Assembly (NCBI RefSeq): GCF_034314085.1
Contig: NZ_JAVIWI010000001.1
Coordinates: forward strand, 434,001 to 498,000
Source of the DNA: Undibacterium sp. 5I1
GTDB lineage: Bacteria; Pseudomonadota; Gammaproteobacteria; Burkholderiales; Burkholderiaceae_D
Length of the DNA: 64,000 bases
Direction: 5' to 3'
Shown here one piece after another: positions 29,807-38,742 of this stretch. Positions within the stretch are counted from its first letter, which is position 1, and every line of letters begins with the position of its first letter. The notes beneath the pieces are model-generated. The model had not been told where the DNA came from. It made no database searches and worked only from the letters and a program-made list of their open reading frames with translations. The translations under genes were made by a program, and so were the position numbers.

Positions 29807-31279
29807 TTAAAGTTCCTGCAAGGCTGCTAACAACGGCATGCAGGCATCCGCTACGCGGTCAATGCTTTGCTCCCGCAATGCCGCCAGATCGACTGTGACT
29901 TCGGTCTTTAATCCTGCCCACGCAAGTAATGCAGCGCAAGCTTCTGGGTGATCGAATAAGCCGTGCAGATAAGAACCCAGAATCTGATCATCTGGTGAGC
30001 GGCTGCCCTCTAATTCTGCGCTGTCGTTATCTAATACGAACACCGGCTGGGTATCATTGCTGGCGTAGGTGATGCCCATATGGATTTCATAACCGCTGAC
30101 TTTGGCTGCCTGGTTTTCAATCGAATTTCCATTCTGGTTACCAAACAAGCAGCGACCGGTAACTTGTTGCAGACGTTTGTCTTTGGTCAGTTCGGTGCTG
30201 ATATCGAGCAGGCCTAAACCGTCAGAATCCCCAGAGATGCCTTCTACCCCATGCGGATCGCTGACGACATGACCTAACATTTGATAACCGCCGCAAATGC
30301 CGATAATTTTGCCTCCATAGCGCAAGTGTTTTTCCAACACAGGCTGCCAGCCTTGCTCTAGCAAAAAAGCCAGATCAGCGCGGGTATTTTTACTGCCTGG
30401 CAGAATAATCAGATCGGCAGGCGGGATCGCCATGCCGGGGCCGATAAATTGCAAATCAACCTCGGGATGCGCGCGCAGTGCATCAAAATCGGTATGGTTA
30501 GAAATACGCGGTATCGCCGGTACGATAATGCGTAATTTGCCTGCACCTTGCTGGCTAGACTGGATCGCATCTTCCGCATCCAGCATTAGTCCGTGCAAAT
30601 ACGGCAGCACTGCCAGCACCGGCTTGCCGGTTTTTTCTTCCAGCCATGTCAAGCCCGGTTCCAACAGACTGATATCGCCGCGAAAACGATTAATCACAAA
30701 GCCAACGATACGGTTTTGCTCTGACTCTGACAAACAGGCCAGCGTGCCGAGGAAGTGGGCGAACACGCCGCCACGATCAATATCCGCCACCAGAATCACA
30801 GGACAATCAACTGCCTCAGCAAACCCCATATTGGCGATATCACGCGCGCGTAAATTGATTTCCGCCGGACTGCCTGCGCCTTCCACAATGATGCTGTCGT
30901 ATTGTTGTTGCAGCCGGCCATAGGATTCCAGCACGGCTTGCATGGCGACGGTTTTATACTGATCGTAATCACGCGCATTCATGTCGGTGCGTACTTTGCC
31001 GTGGATGATAATTTGTGCTCCGGTGTCGGAAGAGGGCTTGAGCAAGACAGGGTTCATGTCCGTATGTGCGGGCAAGCCAGCGGCGATCGCTTGCAATGCC
31101 TGCGCCCGGCCGATCTCGCCACCGTCGATTGTCACGGCACTATTCAATGCCATGTTCTGCGGCTTCAACGGCACGACCGACACACCTTGTCGTTTGAGCA
31201 GACGACATAAGGCGGCGACTACGGTGCTTTTACCCGCGTCTGAGGTGGTGCCTTGCACCATTAAAGTGGTGATTTTCAT
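29807..31279 (-). CDS. cobQ: Cobyric acid synthase
   Basis: Amidates four side chains of adenosylcobyrinic acid a,c-diamide in cobalamin synthesis or salvage. The N-terminal DTB-synthetase-like ATPase domain has '[19 protein letters not shown]'. The C-terminal class I glutamine amidotransferase domain has the nucleophile Cys in '[10 protein letters not shown]' and the His in '[11 protein letters not shown]'. I chose the ATG at 31279 giving 490 residues; the longer frame from 31339 would start inside repeat sequence. No other cob genes are visible in the window. Confidence 0.93.
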   Translation of the reverse strand: MKITTLMVQGTTSDAGKSTVVAALCRLLKRQGVSVVPLKPQNMALNSAVTIDGGEIGRAQALQAIAAGLPAHTDMNPVLLKPSSDTGAQIIIHGKVRTDMNARDYDQYKTVAMQAVLESYGRLQQQYDSIIVEGAGSPAEINLRARDIANMGFAEAVDCPVILVADIDRGGVFAHFLGTLACLSESEQNRIVGFVINRFRGDISLLEPGLTWLEEKTGKPVLAVLPYLHGLMLDAEDAIQSSQQGAGKLRIIVPAIPRISNHTDFDALRAHPEVDLQFIGPGMAIPPADLIILPGSKNTRADLAFLLEQGWQPVLEKHLRYGGKIIGICGGYQMLGHVVSDPHGVEGISGDSDGLGLLDISTELTKDKRLQQVTGRCLFGNQNGNSIENQAAKVSGYEIHMGITYASNDTQPVFVLDNDSAELEGSRSPDDQILGSYLHGLFDHPEACAALLAWAGLKTEVTVDLAALREQSIDRVADACMPLLAALQEL

Positions 31280-31302
31280 AGGATGTCTTATGAGAGATAA
31301 TA

Positions 31303-31385
31303 ATATACTGGGCTTAGTATATATTAGACGTCCAATCATTCACTGGTCAATGAGCGTAAAACTTAAAATATATCGGGGAGTATAT
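31303..31385 (-). repeat. ATATACTCCCC element, copy 4 (reverse orientation)
   Basis: Read on the minus strand it begins ATATACTCCCCGAT, has ATTGACCA/TTGGACGT as the central pair and CTAATATATAC, and ends CAGTATAT. It sits in the short divergent space between cobQ and the acetyltransferase gene, where it may overlap their promoters. Confidence 0.82.
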
Positions 31386-31454
31386 TGATTTTTATATGCT
31401 TCAGGCTTGTCTGTATAGTTTAATGCCCTTCATTTTGAGAGAGTATTTAACGCC

Positions 31455-31919
31455 ATGAACAAAACAAATCAGCTTGATCAGCACGCAAGCGCGTATTCGA
31501 TCAGTAATCTGATCCCTTCGATTGAGGTCTATCAAGCTTTGCGATCAGGTGCAGGCTTAAGCGGAAAAACGACCGAGGCCGCCAGCAGAGGTTTGCCGAA
31601 TAGCTTGTTTGCGATCCAAATTATGCTCAACGATCAGGCCGTTGGTATGGGGCGTGTCATTGGCGATGGAGGTTGTTTTTATCAGGTGGTTGATATCGCC
31701 GTACTTCCCTTGCATCAAGGCAAAGGTTTAGGTAAGCGCATCATGCAGGGGATTGTCGCCTATCTAGAAATAAATGCGCCTGACAGTGCTTACATCAGCT
31801 TAATTGCTGACGGCAAAGCACAAGAGTTGTATGCGCAATTTGGTTTTGTGCAGACAGCACCGCGTTCTGTGGGCATGGCGTTGAAGCGAAATAAAAACGA
31901 AGTTAAGGTGGATTGTTGA
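31455..31919 (+). CDS. GNAT-family N-acetyltransferase
   Basis: A 154-residue cytoplasmic acyltransferase. The acetyl-CoA binding motif A is 'VVDIAVLPLHQGKGLGKRIM' with the Q-x-x-G-x-G/A core, and motif B is near 'AQELYAQFGF'. The substrate is unknown. It is flanked by cobalamin-related genes, but nothing ties it to them. Confidence 0.85.
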   Translation: MNKTNQLDQHASAYSISNLIPSIEVYQALRSGAGLSGKTTEAASRGLPNSLFAIQIMLNDQAVGMGRVIGDGGCFYQVVDIAVLPLHQGKGLGKRIMQGIVAYLEINAPDSAYISLIADGKAQELYAQFGFVQTAPRSVGMALKRNKNEVKVDC

Positions 31920-31996
31920 AAATGTAAGGACATAGACATTTGCTCAAGCAAATCCCAAGCGGGATTTTGCTTATTATTGACTGACGATGCAGTGAG

Positions 31997-32800
31997 TCAA
32001 ATGTCTTGCCAGCGAGAAATTAAAGCATGCAACTGCGGTAAACCATACAAAATCGCTGACGGTCCTGGCGACAATATATCGGCCGATTTTATCTCTACTA
32101 CTAAGCCATTTTGTACCGCCGGAATCTGCTGCCAACCGTCGCGTTCTGTCACGGTTTCTGGTCTGAATTTTTTACCGCACCACGATCCCATGATGATATC
32201 TGGCACGCGTCGCACTACCTCGCCGGGGTCAGTAATGATGCGTTGTTTGGCGCTGTGATGTTGCGCTAACTCAGCAAAGATATCGTCACCACCAGCGATC
32301 TGGATCAGTTCTGAAACCCAGCCTATACCGGACATCAAAGGCTCATTCCATTCTTCAAAATAGACCTTGGGTCTGCGCGTCCATTGCGCGGCTTGCTGTT
32401 GAATATGTTCTGTCTTTGTTTGCAAATAAGCGATCAATTCTGCACCTTGCTGTTGCTTATCAACCAGACTGGCGAGCGCCGTTATCATGCGTAAAATCCC
32501 CGCAACCGTATGTTGATTAAAGACGTGCACCTCAATCCCCGCGGCAATCAGGTCACGGCAAATATCCGCTTGCATATTGGAATACGCAATCACCAGATCT
32601 GGCTGCACCGCCAGAATGCGATCTATTTTGGCAGAAGAGAATCCGCTAATTTTTGGCTTCTCTTGTCTGGCTCTGGCAGGACGGGTGGTATAGCCAGAAA
32701 TCCCGACGATCAACTCTTCTGCGCCAAGCGCGTATAAGGTTTCTACTGCCTCGGTGGATAAACAGGCTATACGCTGGTAGGGAGATTTGCTCATCGTCAT
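31997..32800 (-). CDS. BtuF-like protein without signal peptide (2 of 3)
   Basis: A 267-residue helical-backbone binding protein. It starts 'MTMSKSPYQRIACLSTEAVETLYALGAEELIVGISGYTT' regions, so the fold opens at residue 9 and no export signal is present. The sequence 'VYFEEWNEPLMSGIGWVSELIQIAGGDDIFAEL' is the typical second lobe. Its ATG overlaps the stop of the upstream BtuF-like gene (ATGA), so they are co-translated. Missing export signal means it may act in the cytoplasm or be exported with a partner; this is inference. Confidence 0.8.
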   Translation of the reverse strand: MTMSKSPYQRIACLSTEAVETLYALGAEELIVGISGYTTRPARARQEKPKISGFSSAKIDRILAVQPDLVIAYSNMQADICRDLIAAGIEVHVFNQHTVAGILRMITALASLVDKQQQGAELIAYLQTKTEHIQQQAAQWTRRPKVYFEEWNEPLMSGIGWVSELIQIAGGDDIFAELAQHHSAKQRIITDPGEVVRRVPDIIMGSWCGKKFRPETVTERDGWQQIPAVQNGLVVEIKSADILSPGPSAILYGLPQLHALISRWQDI

Positions 32801-33762
32801 GGTGTTACCGATGACTTGATTGGGGCTAACTTCGTATCAGTCTTAGTGTCAAGCTTGCTGTCAATCTTAGTGTCACGTCGGCTGCGTGCCTGATCTAATG
32901 CTTCACATACCGCTTTGGCACCTTCAATAATTCTTGGTCCGGCACGGTTTAATAAATCGCCATCGACCACAATCAGATTATTGTTTTTGACTGCTAATAA
33001 GTTTTTAATATCTTTCCATTGCTCTAGTCCGCTGGTAGCTTGCAGTTTGCTGTCACCTGTCAAAATCACCTCGGGGTTTTCTTGTATCACTGACTCCAGT
33101 CCCACTACTGGCGCAGCAGCAGACAAGTGTCCGAAAATATTCTCGCCACCACAAATCCTGATCGCATCACTGACGATATTCTTGTCATTGAGTGTGTAGA
33201 TAGGTTTACTCCAGACCTGATAAAACGTTCTGACCTTTGGTTTGCTCTGATAGCGTGCGACAAGCTGGTTGAGCTGCTGGCTAAAGTCCGCTGCCGCTAT
33301 CTGAGCCTGCTTTTCAGTCCCAAATAACGTACCCAACTTGAGCAAGGTGGCGGGAACATCTTCCAGCTTATGCGGATCACTAAAATAATATGGTATGCCT
33401 GATTTGCGCAGCGGTTCTAACTGACGCTCAAAAGCGCCATGCATCCACACCACCAGCAAATCGGGCTTCATCGCAATAATGCGCTCGATATCGAGTTGAC
33501 GATTGTCGCCAACTCGCGGGATGGCTTTTGCCGCTTCAGGGTAGTCGCTGTATTTAACGGTGCCAATCAGATGATCACCTGCACCGGCAGCAAACACTAA
33601 CTCGGTCACATGAGGCGACAAGCTGATGATTTTTTGCGCCGGACGCGCCAGAGTAATCGTCGTCCCTAGATCGTCCGTCACACTGGTTGCGGAAAATGTA
33701 GGTGAGCTTGTGGATGCGAACAACAATGCTGCCGCAGTCAATTGATAAAGATTTTTTTTCAC
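32797..33762 (-). CDS. BtuF-like cobalamin/iron-chelate substrate-binding protein (3 of 3)
   Basis: A 321-residue periplasmic binding protein with a signal peptide (core 'LTAAALLFASTSSPTFSA'). 'AQKIISLSPHVTELVFAAGAGDHLIGTVKYSDYPEAAKAIPRVG' segments mirror the protein at 19453-20433 closely, and 'NRAGPRIIEGAKAVCEAL' likewise matches its C-terminus, so the two are paralogues. The last 30 residues are a Lys/Asp/Thr-rich tail with repeated 'DTK' triplets. No permease or ATPase gene is adjacent. The 297-base space upstream (33763-34059) shows no riboswitch. Confidence 0.85.
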   Translation of the reverse strand: MKKNLYQLTAAALLFASTSSPTFSATSVTDDLGTTITLARPAQKIISLSPHVTELVFAAGAGDHLIGTVKYSDYPEAAKAIPRVGDNRQLDIERIIAMKPDLLVVWMHGAFERQLEPLRKSGIPYYFSDPHKLEDVPATLLKLGTLFGTEKQAQIAAADFSQQLNQLVARYQSKPKVRTFYQVWSKPIYTLNDKNIVSDAIRICGGENIFGHLSAAAPVVGLESVIQENPEVILTGDSKLQATSGLEQWKDIKNLLAVKNNNLIVVDGDLLNRAGPRIIEGAKAVCEALDQARSRRDTKIDSKLDTKTDTKLAPIKSSVTP

Positions 33763-34059
33763 AGAATAGTTGGTAGCTGAATAAAGAAATTACTTGGGAT
33801 ATTAATAGGATCAAGCATGTATTTTAAGGAGTATTCGGGCTTGATGTTAGCGGTATCATATTGCCTTTTTATGAGAATAGTCGTAAAAGCATAGTCGTAA
33901 AACCAATTAAAACTGTTGAAGGTGTCTTGCGTTCTGTCGTCGTACGCGTGTATTGTTCTGGTCAACAATCTAGTCGCAGCAAGTTACACCTGTCTTAAAA
34001 TGTAGTCGATGGCTTTCTCTTCAGTCCTCATGTGCGAAGCCAACCGAGCAAAGGAATCC

Positions 34060-34836
34060 ATGTTTAAAAATTTTCTGAAATGTCTGTTAGCGAGCGCTTT
34101 ATTAGCAGCGAATATGGCGCATGCTGCCATCCCTGTCTATGGCTACATCGTCAAAAATACTTACCCGCACGATCCATCCGCTTTTACTGAAGGCTTGTTT
34201 TATAAAGACGATTTTTTGTATGAAAGTACCGGATTAGCTGGGCACTCATCGCTAAGAAAAGTTGATCTTGTGAGCGGTAAAATCTTACAGCAGAAAGATT
34301 TGAGTCCAGAATTTTTTGGCGAAGGATCGACCGAAATCGATGGGAAAATTATTAGTTTGACCTGGAAGTCGCAAGTCGGCTTTATCTTCGACGCTAAAAC
34401 CTTTAACTTAAAAAAACGCTTTACTTACACGGGCGAAGGATGGGGTCTGACCAGCGATACACGCCATGTATATATGAGCGACGGCACACCTTTTATCCGC
34501 ATCCTTAATCCAGTCACATTAAAAGAGGAACGCAGGATTTATGTGATGGCCGATGGTATCGCCGTAGATAGACTAAACGAGCTTGAGTGGGTGGAAGGCG
34601 AGCTATTCGCCAATATCTGGGGCACCGATGTGATTGCCCGAATTGATCCGGCAACAGGCCATGTCGTCGGCTGGATCAATCTGAAAGGCTTGCTGCCACC
34701 TGGCGAACGCGTTAGCAATTCCGCTGATGCGGTACTCAATGGTATTGCTTATGACAGTAAGCGCCATCGCCTGTTTGTCACTGGAAAATTGTGGCCGAAA
34801 TTATTTGAAATCGATCTGCTGAAAATTCAAAATTAA
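34060..34836 (+). CDS. Glutaminyl-peptide cyclotransferase (glutamine cyclotransferase family)
   Basis: A 258-residue exported enzyme of the plant/bacterial five-bladed propeller type that converts N-terminal Gln to pyroglutamate. The signal peptide core is 'LLASALLAANMAHA'. Family blocks are 'YPHDPSAFTEGLFY', 'YESTGLAGHSSLRKVDL', 'VEGELFANIWGTDVIARIDP' and 'NGIAYDSKRHRLFVTGKLWP'. The ATG at 34060 has AAAGGA upstream and opens directly on the signal peptide, so I preferred it to the frame start at 34009. It is monocistronic. Confidence 0.9.
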   Translation: MFKNFLKCLLASALLAANMAHAAIPVYGYIVKNTYPHDPSAFTEGLFYKDDFLYESTGLAGHSSLRKVDLVSGKILQQKDLSPEFFGEGSTEIDGKIISLTWKSQVGFIFDAKTFNLKKRFTYTGEGWGLTSDTRHVYMSDGTPFIRILNPVTLKEERRIYVMADGIAVDRLNELEWVEGELFANIWGTDVIARIDPATGHVVGWINLKGLLPPGERVSNSADAVLNGIAYDSKRHRLFVTGKLWPKLFEIDLLKIQN

Positions 34837-34894
34837 GCGATGCGACAGACCATTAGCGGCCATCATTTGTATTAATGAATCTGTCATTAACACA

Positions 34895-34975
34895 ATATAC
34901 TCCCCCAATATTTTTATAAATATACTCTGTTGTCCAATGATTATATGGACAACTTAAATATACATATGGGGAGTA
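34895..34975 (+). repeat. ATATACTCCCC element, copy 5
   Basis: The best-preserved palindrome: ATATACTCCCCCAATA on the left, a perfect GTTGTCCA/TGGACAAC central pair, then TTAAATATACATATGGGGAGTA. It fills the gap between two convergent genes and could form a long cruciform or an RNA hairpin. Confidence 0.87.
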
Positions 34976-34996
34976 ATTTTTCTATCTAGTCCAGAC

Positions 34997-36817
34997 TTAA
35001 GCTTTTTGTCGCTTGGCAATCCAATCATCAATCACTCGCTCCAGCACAACCAAAGGCAAAGCGCCGTGGGTCAATACCTCGTTATGGAATTGCTTTAAAT
35101 CGAATTTATCGCCAAGTGCCAACTTCGCCTTTTCACGCAAGGCGAGGATTTTCAGCATGCCGACTTTGTAGGCTAATGCTTGTCCCGGATCGACCATATA
35201 GCGTTCGATCTCGGTGGTGACATCGGTCAAGGCCATGCCAGTATTGTCAGCCATGTAGTCTATGGCTTGTTCGCGTGTCCAGTGTTTGTAGTGGATGCCG
35301 CTGTCAACGACCAGACGTACGGCACGCATCATTTCGTCGCGCAGGCGACCCAGGTTATCCATAGGATCTTTTTCAAATCCCATTTCCCAAGCCAGGCGTT
35401 CTGAATACAATGCCCAGCCCTCTGCATAGGCGGTAAAGGGTAATACTTGGCGGAAAAACGGCACGTCTTTTAATTCTTGCGCAATCGATATCTGGAAGTG
35501 ATGGCCAGGTATGCCTTCATGATAGGCGAGGGTGCGCATCGTGAACTTAGGATTTTCTTTGGTATCACGCATATTGGCGTAAAAAATCCCGGGACGAGAC
35601 CCATCAAAAGCACCTTCGCTGTAATACGCGCCAGGTGCGGTAGCCTCGGCAAATTGCGGTACTGCTTTGACTTCTACCCCTAACTTTGGACGGACATCAA
35701 ACGCGCTGCCGAGCCCTTTATTCACCTCGTCTAAAATTGCCTGATAGCCTTTGAGCATGGCTTGTTTGCCCTCTGGCGTATTAGGATACAACTGCTCAGG
35801 GTCTTGCGATAATTTTAAAACACGGACACCGATGCTACCGTCTGCCAAGCCTTTACTTTTTAAGATGGCGTCCATTTCTTGGGTGATCCGGGCGACTTCT
35901 GCCAGACCTAAGTCATGCACCTGTTGCGGCGTCATGTCAGTCGTCGTATGCATGCGCACACACCAGGCGTAGTAGGCATCGCCATCAGGCATATGCCATG
36001 CGCCAAAATTGCCTTGTGCTTTTGGTTGCAGCGCGGTGAAATAGCTGATTAATTTTTGATAAGAGGGATATACCTGCTGTGTAATCGACGCATCGACTTG
36101 CGCTAGCAAATCACTACGTGAGCTGGCATCGATTTTATCTGCGGGGATTTTATCCAGCTTCTCTTTAAAGTTGGTGTACAACGGATTTTGTTTGGCTGGT
36201 TTGGCGATAAAGCCCTGCATTTGTGTCAGTACTTTTTCCACCATAAATTGGGGCGGAATAATATTTTTGCTGTCCCTGAGGCGCAAATCTTCCAGCACCT
36301 GATCAAATTTAACGGGGAATTTTTTCAGACGAGCGATATAACTTTTAGCTTCTGCTACTGAGTTAACCTGATGTACTTCGGTCATAAAGTTAGGCAAGCT
36401 TGATTGCACGCCAAACATCTGGTTCACGGGGAAACTCAGATCACGATAGCGATCACCCTCATCTTGCATGCGCAAAAAATAGTCCATCGTGTCATAAGAC
36501 AATTGGCCGTCGCGATCAAATGAGTCGCGCTGATAACGGTGCAAAGTCTCTAGATCGGCTTTCACCATATCGGCCATTTTTTGCTCAGCGGCTGGCGAAG
36601 CATCGCTTAACTTGTCGCTATAAAAATCCATCCGGTCCGGCAAAATCCGCATACTCGATAACATCTCCGGCTGCTGCAATGCGAAGCTCGCCATCACGCG
36701 CCCATAAAACCAATCGATTTTTAACGGCTTGAAATACCAGACGTGTACAAAGCCAATCACGAGCAGTAATAGCAAGAATAAGACCCCTCGTCCTAACCAC
36801 TTAAATAAGCGTGCCAT
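34997..36817 (-). CDS. DUF885 family membrane-anchored putative peptidase
   Basis: A 606-residue protein with an N-terminal membrane segment ('GVLFLLLLLVIGFVHVWYF') and a large periplasmic part. The motif 'YHEGIPGHHFQISIAQEL', with HExxxxH spacing, and the later 'AYAEGWALYSERLAWEMG' are hallmarks of DUF885, a group that resembles zinc metallopeptidases. The C-terminus 'VLTHGALPLVVLERVIDDWI' is also conserved in the family. The enzymatic activity is inferred only from the motif. It is divergent from the lipoprotein gene at 37253. Confidence 0.85.
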   Translation of the reverse strand: MARLFKWLGRGVLFLLLLLVIGFVHVWYFKPLKIDWFYGRVMASFALQQPEMLSSMRILPDRMDFYSDKLSDASPAAEQKMADMVKADLETLHRYQRDSFDRDGQLSYDTMDYFLRMQDEGDRYRDLSFPVNQMFGVQSSLPNFMTEVHQVNSVAEAKSYIARLKKFPVKFDQVLEDLRLRDSKNIIPPQFMVEKVLTQMQGFIAKPAKQNPLYTNFKEKLDKIPADKIDASSRSDLLAQVDASITQQVYPSYQKLISYFTALQPKAQGNFGAWHMPDGDAYYAWCVRMHTTTDMTPQQVHDLGLAEVARITQEMDAILKSKGLADGSIGVRVLKLSQDPEQLYPNTPEGKQAMLKGYQAILDEVNKGLGSAFDVRPKLGVEVKAVPQFAEATAPGAYYSEGAFDGSRPGIFYANMRDTKENPKFTMRTLAYHEGIPGHHFQISIAQELKDVPFFRQVLPFTAYAEGWALYSERLAWEMGFEKDPMDNLGRLRDEMMRAVRLVVDSGIHYKHWTREQAIDYMADNTGMALTDVTTEIERYMVDPGQALAYKVGMLKILALREKAKLALGDKFDLKQFHNEVLTHGALPLVVLERVIDDWIAKRQKA

Positions 36818-37059
36818 ATCGTTTTGTCCAGGAAAAATGAAAATGGATTATAGGCAGAATACTTTCTATAAAACAAACTTTTGTTTTGACAGGATGATTT
36901 TTACAACAGAGCGCGAAGGGGGTTTTCTGCCTAGGTTTTTCTGCGCAAATATCTCTGACCGGACTTCGCTTGGCTTGCTGATGAGGGAAAGGTGTTTCCA
37001 GTAAATTACTGAGCGCTCTAATGTTGGTCACGCCACAAAGATTGATATTGTTAAAATAG

Positions 37060-37141
37060 ATACTGGTGATAAGTATATTTTAGTTATCCTTGTATTATAT
37101 GGATAATCGGCTGTTTCATTAAAAAATAATGGGGAGTATAT
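37060..37141 (-). repeat. ATATACTCCCC element, copy 6 (reverse orientation)
   Basis: On the minus strand: ATATACTCCCCATTAT, central pair ATTATCCA/AAGGATAA (a compensated variant of TTGTCCA/TGGACAA), CTAAAATATAC and a decayed right end. It lies in the 435-base divergent space 36818-37252; the rest of that space shows nothing recognisable. Confidence 0.8.
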
Positions 37142-37252
37142 TGAATCCGTGTTCATTCGCCCTGTCAGCAGTAGATGATTTTGACAGCACGGTCAACAAA
37201 ATAGGTGTTACAAGCGTTGAAGTCACATTCTTACAATTAATTACAAATTTCT

Positions 37253-38638
37253 ATGCTCACACTTTGTCGCAAGGCTGTCCTCTCACTCCTCCTGATTTTG
37301 CCGCTGGCAGCGTGCCAGACGACGATCAGCCAAATGCATGATTGCAAAACCGGCGATTGGAATTTCATCGGTAACAAAGATGGTGCGCAAGGATTTGATC
37401 CGCGCTTTGAAGAGCGCCGCAAATTCTGCTCTGTCGTCGATAGCGACAAAATCAAGGCAGAATCTGCCAGCAATTATCAGCTTGGCTGGGAGCAGGGCAA
37501 TCAGCATTTTTGGACTGAGTTGGGTAGTAACGATGGTCGCAGCGGGCAGGCGATCAGCTACTTCGATACCCAAGTGGTGTCAGAAAAAATCACGAGTAAT
37601 AAAACGCCCCTCAACAAAACCGCGTATCAGCAAGGCTGGGTCAAAGGTAACGCCGACTATTGGTATGGCCTGGGTGATCTGGATGGTAAAGCCGGTCGTA
37701 CCGCTAAAGAAGAGCAAAATCGTGCCGCCAGCGGTCAGCAGATTGGCTTCAATCAAAGCAGCTATCAGCAAGGTTGGGCTAATGGTAATTATGCGTATTG
37801 GACGCAGATTGGTTTTCAAGATGCGCATGACGGAGTACCCGATACTGAGTTAAAAAAACGCGCGCAGGCGGCATTAGTAAGCGGATTATTTGTCCGCGAA
37901 GACGCTTATAAAGAAGCCTGGAATAAAGAGATTATTGAGTACTGGCGCAGATTAGGCTGGAGCGATGCGACCGAAGGACGTGATGTGCATACGCGTCGTG
38001 CTGACGCCAAACCCCGTGGCCTGAAGTTTTCTGAAGCAGAGTATGTGCAGCAGTGGGAGCAAAGACTGATTCAATATTGGCGCGATGCCGGCAACACCGA
38101 TGGCTTTGGTAAACCCAATCAAATTGAAGAACGTATGAGCAGCGCCAGAGCCAATAATGTCTTTGTGATTGCCCAAACCCGCGATACTTATAATCAGGCA
38201 TGGACTACCCAAAACGCGAATTACTGCAGCCCTGACAATGCCTTTAACTTTGGCCGTGGCAATAACCGCATGGCATTTGAAGTTTGTCAGGCTAGTATGC
38301 AAAATCGAGTACGCCGCGCCTGGACCAGTGGGCAAGATTATGAAGACCTCGCCAGAAAACTTGCCAATGTCGACAATGATTTAGCATCTTTAAACGACCG
38401 TAGGGTGGATGCTGCACGCAGACTGGATCGCATCGAACGGGACATCCGCCGCGATCAGGATGACAAAAACCGGGTTGTGAATAATGACACTGCCAACAAC
38501 GATCGCAAACGCGAGCGTGAGCGACAAGAGTTGCGCGACTTTTTACAAAAAACAGCGTTTAGAATGGATGAGTTACGTAGCTGGAATTTTAGATATACCC
38601 AGCAGATGCAACAGATCAAGCGGGATATTTATTTGTAA
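37253..38638 (+). CDS. DUF2799-like lipoprotein with six internal repeats
   Basis: A 461-residue putative lipoprotein; the signal peptide ends at the lipobox LAAC with Cys21. The body has six repeats with the pattern Y-x-x-x-W, then an aromatic pair (usually YW) about ten residues on, then G-x-x-D-G. The repeat tyrosines are at 75, 125, 171, 219, 264 and 313, a period of 45-50 residues. The last 105 residues are a highly charged coiled coil. Two-Cys pairs (Cys31/Cys60) could form a disulfide. Function is unknown; the DUF2799 label rests on the repeat pattern. Confidence 0.8.
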   Translation: MLTLCRKAVLSLLLILPLAACQTTISQMHDCKTGDWNFIGNKDGAQGFDPRFEERRKFCSVVDSDKIKAESASNYQLGWEQGNQHFWTELGSNDGRSGQAISYFDTQVVSEKITSNKTPLNKTAYQQGWVKGNADYWYGLGDLDGKAGRTAKEEQNRAASGQQIGFNQSSYQQGWANGNYAYWTQIGFQDAHDGVPDTELKKRAQAALVSGLFVREDAYKEAWNKEIIEYWRRLGWSDATEGRDVHTRRADAKPRGLKFSEAEYVQQWEQRLIQYWRDAGNTDGFGKPNQIEERMSSARANNVFVIAQTRDTYNQAWTTQNANYCSPDNAFNFGRGNNRMAFEVCQASMQNRVRRAWTSGQDYEDLARKLANVDNDLASLNDRRVDAARRLDRIERDIRRDQDDKNRVVNNDTANNDRKRERERQELRDFLQKTAFRMDELRSWNFRYTQQMQQIKRDIYL

Positions 38639-38742
38639 GACTTGTACTAAACCGTCCAGGTACTTTGCAGCTCCCGCTCGTATTAATTTAGTTTGTAAAA
38701 TCAAAAAATAGTCTGCAAATTAGCCGGCTATTTTTTTGACTT

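Noticed and set aside
33800..33845. Possible eighth ATATACTCCCC element upstream of the BtuF-like gene
   Set aside because: GGAGTATTC is present, but the inner TTGTCCA pair and the ATATAC motif are not convincing, so it is at best a relic.
36801..37031. Small frames in the gap between the DUF885 and lipoprotein genes
   Set aside because: Both strands give short frames with no ribosome-binding site or recognisable sequence; one runs into the DUF885 start.
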